This document shows, in pieces, positions 60,197 through 64,000 of a stretch of 64,000 nucleotides of DNA. The notes beneath the pieces are model-generated. The model made no database searches. It was given only the letters and a program-made list of their open reading frames with translations, and was not told the origin of the DNA. Origin of the DNA: Sipunculus nudus (taxonomy: Eukaryota; Annelida; Sipuncula; Golfingiida; Sipunculidae); the NCBI GenBank assembly GCA_026874595.1, contig CM049317.1, forward strand, positions 56,148,118 to 56,212,117, read 5' to 3'. The translations under genes were made by a program, and so were the position numbers. Positions within the stretch are counted from its first letter, which is position 1, and each line of letters starts with the position of its first letter.

Positions 60197-60453
60197 TTAC
60201 ACCAGTGCCATGACCTCACAGATGGAAATGTGTTCGTGTTAGTTTAAGATGTCATTCCATGTGACGCCATTGGTGCTGACATTCAGTACAAGGTAGTCCT
60301 CATCAATTCCCCACATATTCTTGTAGTTATCCGGCTGGTTTTTACCCCAGTTGGTGTACTGGACTGATCTCCCTGTCGCCTCCCATATCCATCGTTTTTC
60401 CTTCTTAGAATCTGACCCAGAAGTCCACACCCATGAGAATCTCTTTGAAAAAT
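60197..60453 (-). pseudogene. Second-half CTLD exon with premature stop (lectin paralogue)
   Basis: Homologue of exon 4 of the intact gene: acceptor TTTTTTCTTCAG|, the same two-base phase and 257 bp (same remainder as the intact exon). It encodes VWTSGSD, RWIWEATG, NQPDN, DEDY and WND. An in-frame TAA at 60241-60239 falls three codons after WND, then the frame continues with HISICE to a second TAA at 60199-60197. The truncated product would lose the last, structurally essential Cys. EDY and the missing Cys after WND repeat the loop-cysteine loss of the intact gene. This stop, plus the damage in 61603-61782, argues for a pseudogene. Confidence 0.8.
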
Positions 60454-61326
60454 CTGAAGAAAAAATTTTTACAAATATCATGTTAATTAACACATTATTA
60501 ATAATTTAATTTAATTTATGACATATGGTCCTGTGAGTTCAGTATTTTTTTGCATTTAAATTTGTTGTTTACATGAGGCTTAATAACATTCCATTCACCA
60601 ACCAGATAATACTTGTATTCATTAAGAATCGGACAAAATCATTAATGATAAATATCATGTTAATGATAATGAATTAGGACTTATACATAAAACATTTGTG
60701 TATTTTCCATGCATGATTAAAGCAGTATTTTTGTATTTTGAATTTATGAATAAAAAAAGCCAAATGATAGTTTTATTTCCATAAATATCAATTATTTCAC
60801 AACTGTTTGTAAATACTTTATTTTTTTAAGTTTGGACCTTGTAATAAAAAGAAAGAAGTTTACTAGATCATTGACTCATATTGCCAAGTTTAGCTTAATG
60901 AAGACCCGCTTTCTTCAAGCGCTTTGACTAAAAAGGGAATTTTACTGTAACCAACGAGATTAATGACTCGTGAACGGCTTTTAAACAGTTCCATGAGATG
61001 CCCAGCCCATCTCTTTTCTGTTTCTAGAAATAAGAGTTAAAAAAAACAAAAGAAGGCGCATAAAGCTACAAAACACTGCGATGTGGACCCGATGATGTCA
61101 AAACCCGCTAGGTCGCGTTGCATCCGTAGGTCATACATATGGTAACCAAAGCCCATGGATATTCGCACGATGTGTGAATCCAATTCTCCACTGGGGTTTC
61201 AATTTTACCCCGTGTCTCTTCCCACAATTCGCATATTGCGGGATCGGTAAATGGTTTATAAAAAAATAATTAGATCGACAAATATTTTTTTTTTTTTCGC
61301 AAACCGCATCCCGGTTTCCGCATAAA

Positions 61327-61330
<4 letters not shown>
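60454..61330 (-). other. Intron-like spacer of the broken lectin copy
   Basis: AT-rich and non-coding; nothing recognised. Confidence 0.4.

Positions 61331-61396
<66 letters not shown>
61331..61396. repeat. (GA)n microsatellite
   Basis: 33 GA units without interruption seen. Confidence 0.95.
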
Positions 61397-61399
<3 letters not shown>

Positions 61400-61510
61400 G
61401 TGACATTACCAATGGTAGATTTTCTCAGTATTTCCTCCAGATGGTGCTCCTCTTTTCTTGTCTCTATACTGTTGGATTGACAAAAACGTCGTGCTGCTGC
61501 CCATTTTAGC

Positions 61511-61691
61511 TTTTCCGGTCACAGGCACTCGTTTCCAGCACTACAATGGTCTAGAAACCGACAACACATTGAGTATCGGCGATATACCCATTATAAAGTT
61601 CTTTTATAATGGGTATATCGCCCATACTCAATATGTTTTCGGTTTCTAGGCCATTGTAGTGCTGGAAACGAGTGCCTGTGTTTCCGGTATA
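61511..61691. repeat. Near-perfect palindrome formed from a lectin exon
   Basis: 61511-61602 and 61603-61691 are inverted copies with almost no spacer, differing at about seven to nine bases. The right arm is the 3' portion of the decayed CTLD exon (minus strand), and the left arm is the same sequence turned round. The motif CGATATACCCATTATAAA meets its complement at the centre (about 61602). Confidence 0.85.
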
Positions 61692-61782
61692 ACACTGTAG
61701 CAGGAGGGGACGTAATTTCCGCTTTCTGACATCTGTCCCCGGGCGTACCGATTTTAATAATCATCTGGGCATGGATCAACAG
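61603..61782 (-). pseudogene. First-half CTLD exon with stops, cut by an inverted duplication
   Basis: Homologue of exon 3 of the intact gene. Acceptor ATTACATTCCAG| and phase match. It encodes VDPCPDDY, then an in-frame TAA, then a segment ending VPSCYSV. The two cysteines are 22 residues apart, exactly as in the intact exon. Further on the frame decays, with another stop in place of the helix-1 region, and the exon runs into the palindrome centre instead of a splice donor. Confidence 0.75.
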
Positions 61783-61920
61783 CTGGAATGTAATCACATT
61801 AAGATTCATGTCGATACAGTCGGACCTATATAGAGTATAAGTGTGTATCTTGTTTAATTGGAAATAATAATGAAAACCATTTTCCTATTTTTTTTTATTA
61901 AATTTTCCTTTTTTTTATAA

Positions 61921-61928
61921 TATATATG

Positions 61929-61968
<40 letters not shown>
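61921..61968. repeat. (TA)n microsatellite
   Basis: Imperfect TA/TG run. Confidence 0.85.
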
Positions 61969-61970
<2 letters not shown>

Positions 61971-62342
61971 GAAACTAGCAAATTAAAACATTGTTTTAAA
62001 AACAAAACAATAAAATCCAGAACAAATAAATGAAAACGCTATATATATGCCACTGAATGTTAACCATGCATACAGTAGGCAACATGTCTAAAGTTAATTA
62101 TCTGTATCATTGATGTTTCTTTAGTATAGGAAGTATGCATCAAAATACTTTTCATGGTCATCCACAAAGTTTTAACTGATCTATAGGAAGTTTTTAATTA
62201 AATATCATTAAATATGTAACATTCGTAATAAAACTGAGCAATTGTTTATGAATTTTAAAGATCCAGATTGGCGTAATTGAGTTCTGAGTTCTAGATTTTA
62301 GAAAATATATATATTTATATGATTTTATCAAATTAAGTTAGA

Positions 62343-62656
62343 CGATTTTAAAAGGACTCCAGGCATTATAGATAATTATCCAGATTTTGATCACGTACCC
62401 GTTGTGCTTAGAAATGGAATTTCTATATCAGACGACGTTGCTGGCGTATTATTATTATTGATAAATTATTTTGTTTATTATTTTGTTAACATTTTTTAAC
62501 GATTTTAAAAGGACTCCAGGCATTATAGATAATTATCCAGATTTTGATCACGTACCCGTTGTGCTTAGAAATGGAATTTCTATATCAGACGACGTTGCTG
62601 GCGTATTATTATTATTGATAAATTATTTTGTTTATTATTTTGTTAACATTTTATTT
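62343..62656 (+). repeat. 157-bp tandem duplication, apparently identical copies
   Basis: 62343-62499 and 62500-62656 both start CGATTTTAAAAGGACTCCAG and end TTTTGTTAACATTTT; I saw no internal mismatch. One frame is open through the middle of each copy (about 35 residues, including 'GIIDNYPDFDHVPVVLRNGI'), but no domain is recognised and no splice sites are evident. Confidence 0.85.
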
Positions 62657-62674
62657 TTAAGAATGATGAAAGTC

Positions 62675-62702
62675 AGAACCCCCCCCCCCCCCCCCTCCCC
62701 CT
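62675..62702. repeat. Poly-C tract
   Basis: C run with a single T interruption. Confidence 0.9.
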
Positions 62703-62936
62703 TCTAAAAAAATTACTGTCAGGATCCTCACCAAACGTTGATGTGTCTTACACATTTGTGTCATCACCCCAACTCTTTAACAAGGTAAAGAATCCTTTGA
62801 AAATATTATGATGATCCAGCATACGTCCAGAATTTGTTGGTTTGTTCCTTAAGTCTTATTTTTAACCAAGAACTAATTATTACACAAAAATCCTTCCATA
62901 CCTTTTCTCGCTAAATTTGCTGAACGCAAATCAACC

Positions 62937-63202
62937 ATCCCAGTGAGTAGCCAACCAAGATAAAAACGTTATCCCTCCAAAAGGGTATGTTGTCTCCTCA
63001 CTGGCGGTGTCCCTGTATTCCGTCTGTTCGTCTGCCTGTTTCTTCTCTTGGAATACCTTCCCTTGACATCTGAGACGTTCTTCCTGCTTTACGGGACAAG
63101 GTGTAGCTCTTTCCAACCTCCTGCAGGTACGAAACCTGACCTTTGTTTCCTGTATGCATTTACCCCACTTTGACCAGTGTCCCCAAGCAAAGTTACGTGA
63201 CC
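62937..63202 (-). pseudogene. TSP1-like exon of the broken lectin copy
   Basis: Acceptor TTATTCCAG| at 63204-63203 and a first codon split as in the intact gene. It encodes W-G-H-W-S-K-W-G-K-C, then R-F-R-T-C, P-C and L-R-C, the same W-x2-W-x2-W-G-x-C and four-cysteine layout as 8357-8764. The downstream linker (Lys/Glu/Gln-rich) stays open until a TGA at 62933-62931. The only phase-compatible donor I see is a weak GAT|G GTTGAT near 62937. The exon itself is undamaged, but its partner exons at 61.6 and 60.2 kb carry stops. A signal-peptide exon beyond 63202 was not found. Confidence 0.65.
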
Positions 63203-63624
63203 CTGGAATAATTAGTGTATTCTTATGTTAGACAGTTTCTCTTCAGTTCAATAATACCGTTTTTCTAAGACTATAATGTTATAGCATTTTTAAATGATTT
63301 AGAATATAATGTTATAGTATTATTTAAATAATAATTTTACAAGCCCTGTTACAATTTACATCGCAGTTATCATTAGGACTATTAGACGACATTTCATACA
63401 CCCAGTACCCGGTATTTCCTCGCCAGGAAGTTAAATTACGCACCAATGCGAACACATCTCTGATTTTCCACGAATCTTTTACGATAATCAACGACATATT
63501 TACTGACCATCTATTGTTACCTCGAAAAATTTAGTACTCACAAAACAAAAGTTTTTTTATCTCTCTGCTATCTTGAACGACAGCTGCCGCTTCTTCACGA
63601 CACCTCTACGCACACCATGGCGCA
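63203..63624. other. No recognised feature
   Basis: AT-rich; a signal-peptide exon for the broken lectin copy would be expected here or beyond the window, but none is evident. Confidence 0.4.
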
Positions 63625-63810
63625 CATTCACTACGCTTCAGCCTTTTGAAATCAGTTCGGCAAAGTCAAAACAAAAGGCCTCACTCAGACCTCCTGGGGG
63701 AGCAGTTCCGTGTTTTAGGGCAGCCCCGGAAGACCCCCCAGGAGGTCTGAGTGAGGCCTTTTGTTTTGACTTTGCCGAACTGATTTCAAAAGGCCGAAGC
63801 GTAGTGAATG
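63625..63810. repeat. 76-bp inverted repeat with 34-bp loop
   Basis: 63625-63700 and 63735-63810 are inverted and nearly identical (CATTCACTACGCTTC.GCC at the outer ends, CAGACCTCCTGGGGG inward). Both strands therefore give almost the same short peptide frame. It is probably a foldback MITE or a recent inverted duplication, and is GC-richer than its surroundings. Confidence 0.85.
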
Positions 63811-64000
63811 CATGGCGCATTCTGACGAATCGTCCCGAACTACTGATTCAGGACAGATCGGGTCGAATTCGTTTGAGTTTAAACTAGACATGTTAAATTG
63901 TTTCACGAATATTTACAAATGTCTACGAATTTTTTAGAACTAACGGAAAATATACACAACTGTCCCATTTCATACGTGTCAACGACATAATAACAATGTC

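Overview
The window looks like nuclear DNA of an invertebrate, most probably a bivalve or other mollusc. Coding capacity is low and AT content high. The recognisable host genes are spliced, with phase-1 introns joining thrombospondin-type and C-type-lectin exons. Most of the rest is repeats: Ty3/Gypsy elements, MITEs, foldback hairpins, (TA)n tracts, 'GTCCGTCCGTC' interspersed repeats and a large satellite. The mollusc assignment is an inference from this composition; no organism-specific gene was seen.

Host genes. One complete gene can be modelled on the minus strand at 5978-9726: four exons, 322 codons, a signal peptide, a TSP1-like module, a polar linker and a C-type lectin domain (CTLD) with a QPD motif. 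Two relatives lie in the same orientation. A lone second-half CTLD exon at 50027-50270 carries a frameshift. A 60197-63202 copy keeps its TSP1 exon but has in-frame stops in both CTLD exons, and an inverted duplication has taken the end of one of them. All three copies lack both cysteines of the usual CTLD loop disulphide.

Mobile elements. At 1690-4500 lies a decayed Gypsy pol interrupted by a Harbinger-like MITE with a TAA duplication. At 17433-21576 is a complete Ty3/Gypsy element: 184/185-bp LTRs, CAACC target duplication, polypurine tract and one 1203-codon Gag-Pol frame. The 15 bases at its primer-binding position are perfectly complementary to a stretch inside its own 3' LTR, which points to Tf1-style self-priming. 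It sits inside a copy of an older interspersed repeat whose other copies lie at 10632-12548, 12690-12937 and 56166-58600. LTR fragments of another family occur at 1-124 and 54455-54784.

Satellite. From about 23990 to 37105 there is a direct array of ~179-bp monomers. It is organised in an 11-monomer, 1964-bp higher-order unit, and that unit alternates with a variant block in a ~3.9-kb superperiod. Diverged monomers of the same family lie in inverted orientation at 39725-39894 and 41035-43260. Short inverted 'AGCTATCCGG' sequences flank the whole region at 23.7-23.9 and 43.4-43.6 kb.

The remainder (4.5-5.9, 9.7-10.6, 12.9-17.3, 37.1-39.7, 44.3-49.6, 50.3-56.1 kb) is AT-rich DNA in which I recognise no gene. 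It contains microsatellites, small duplications, hairpins and one regularly spaced cluster of CACGTG motifs.
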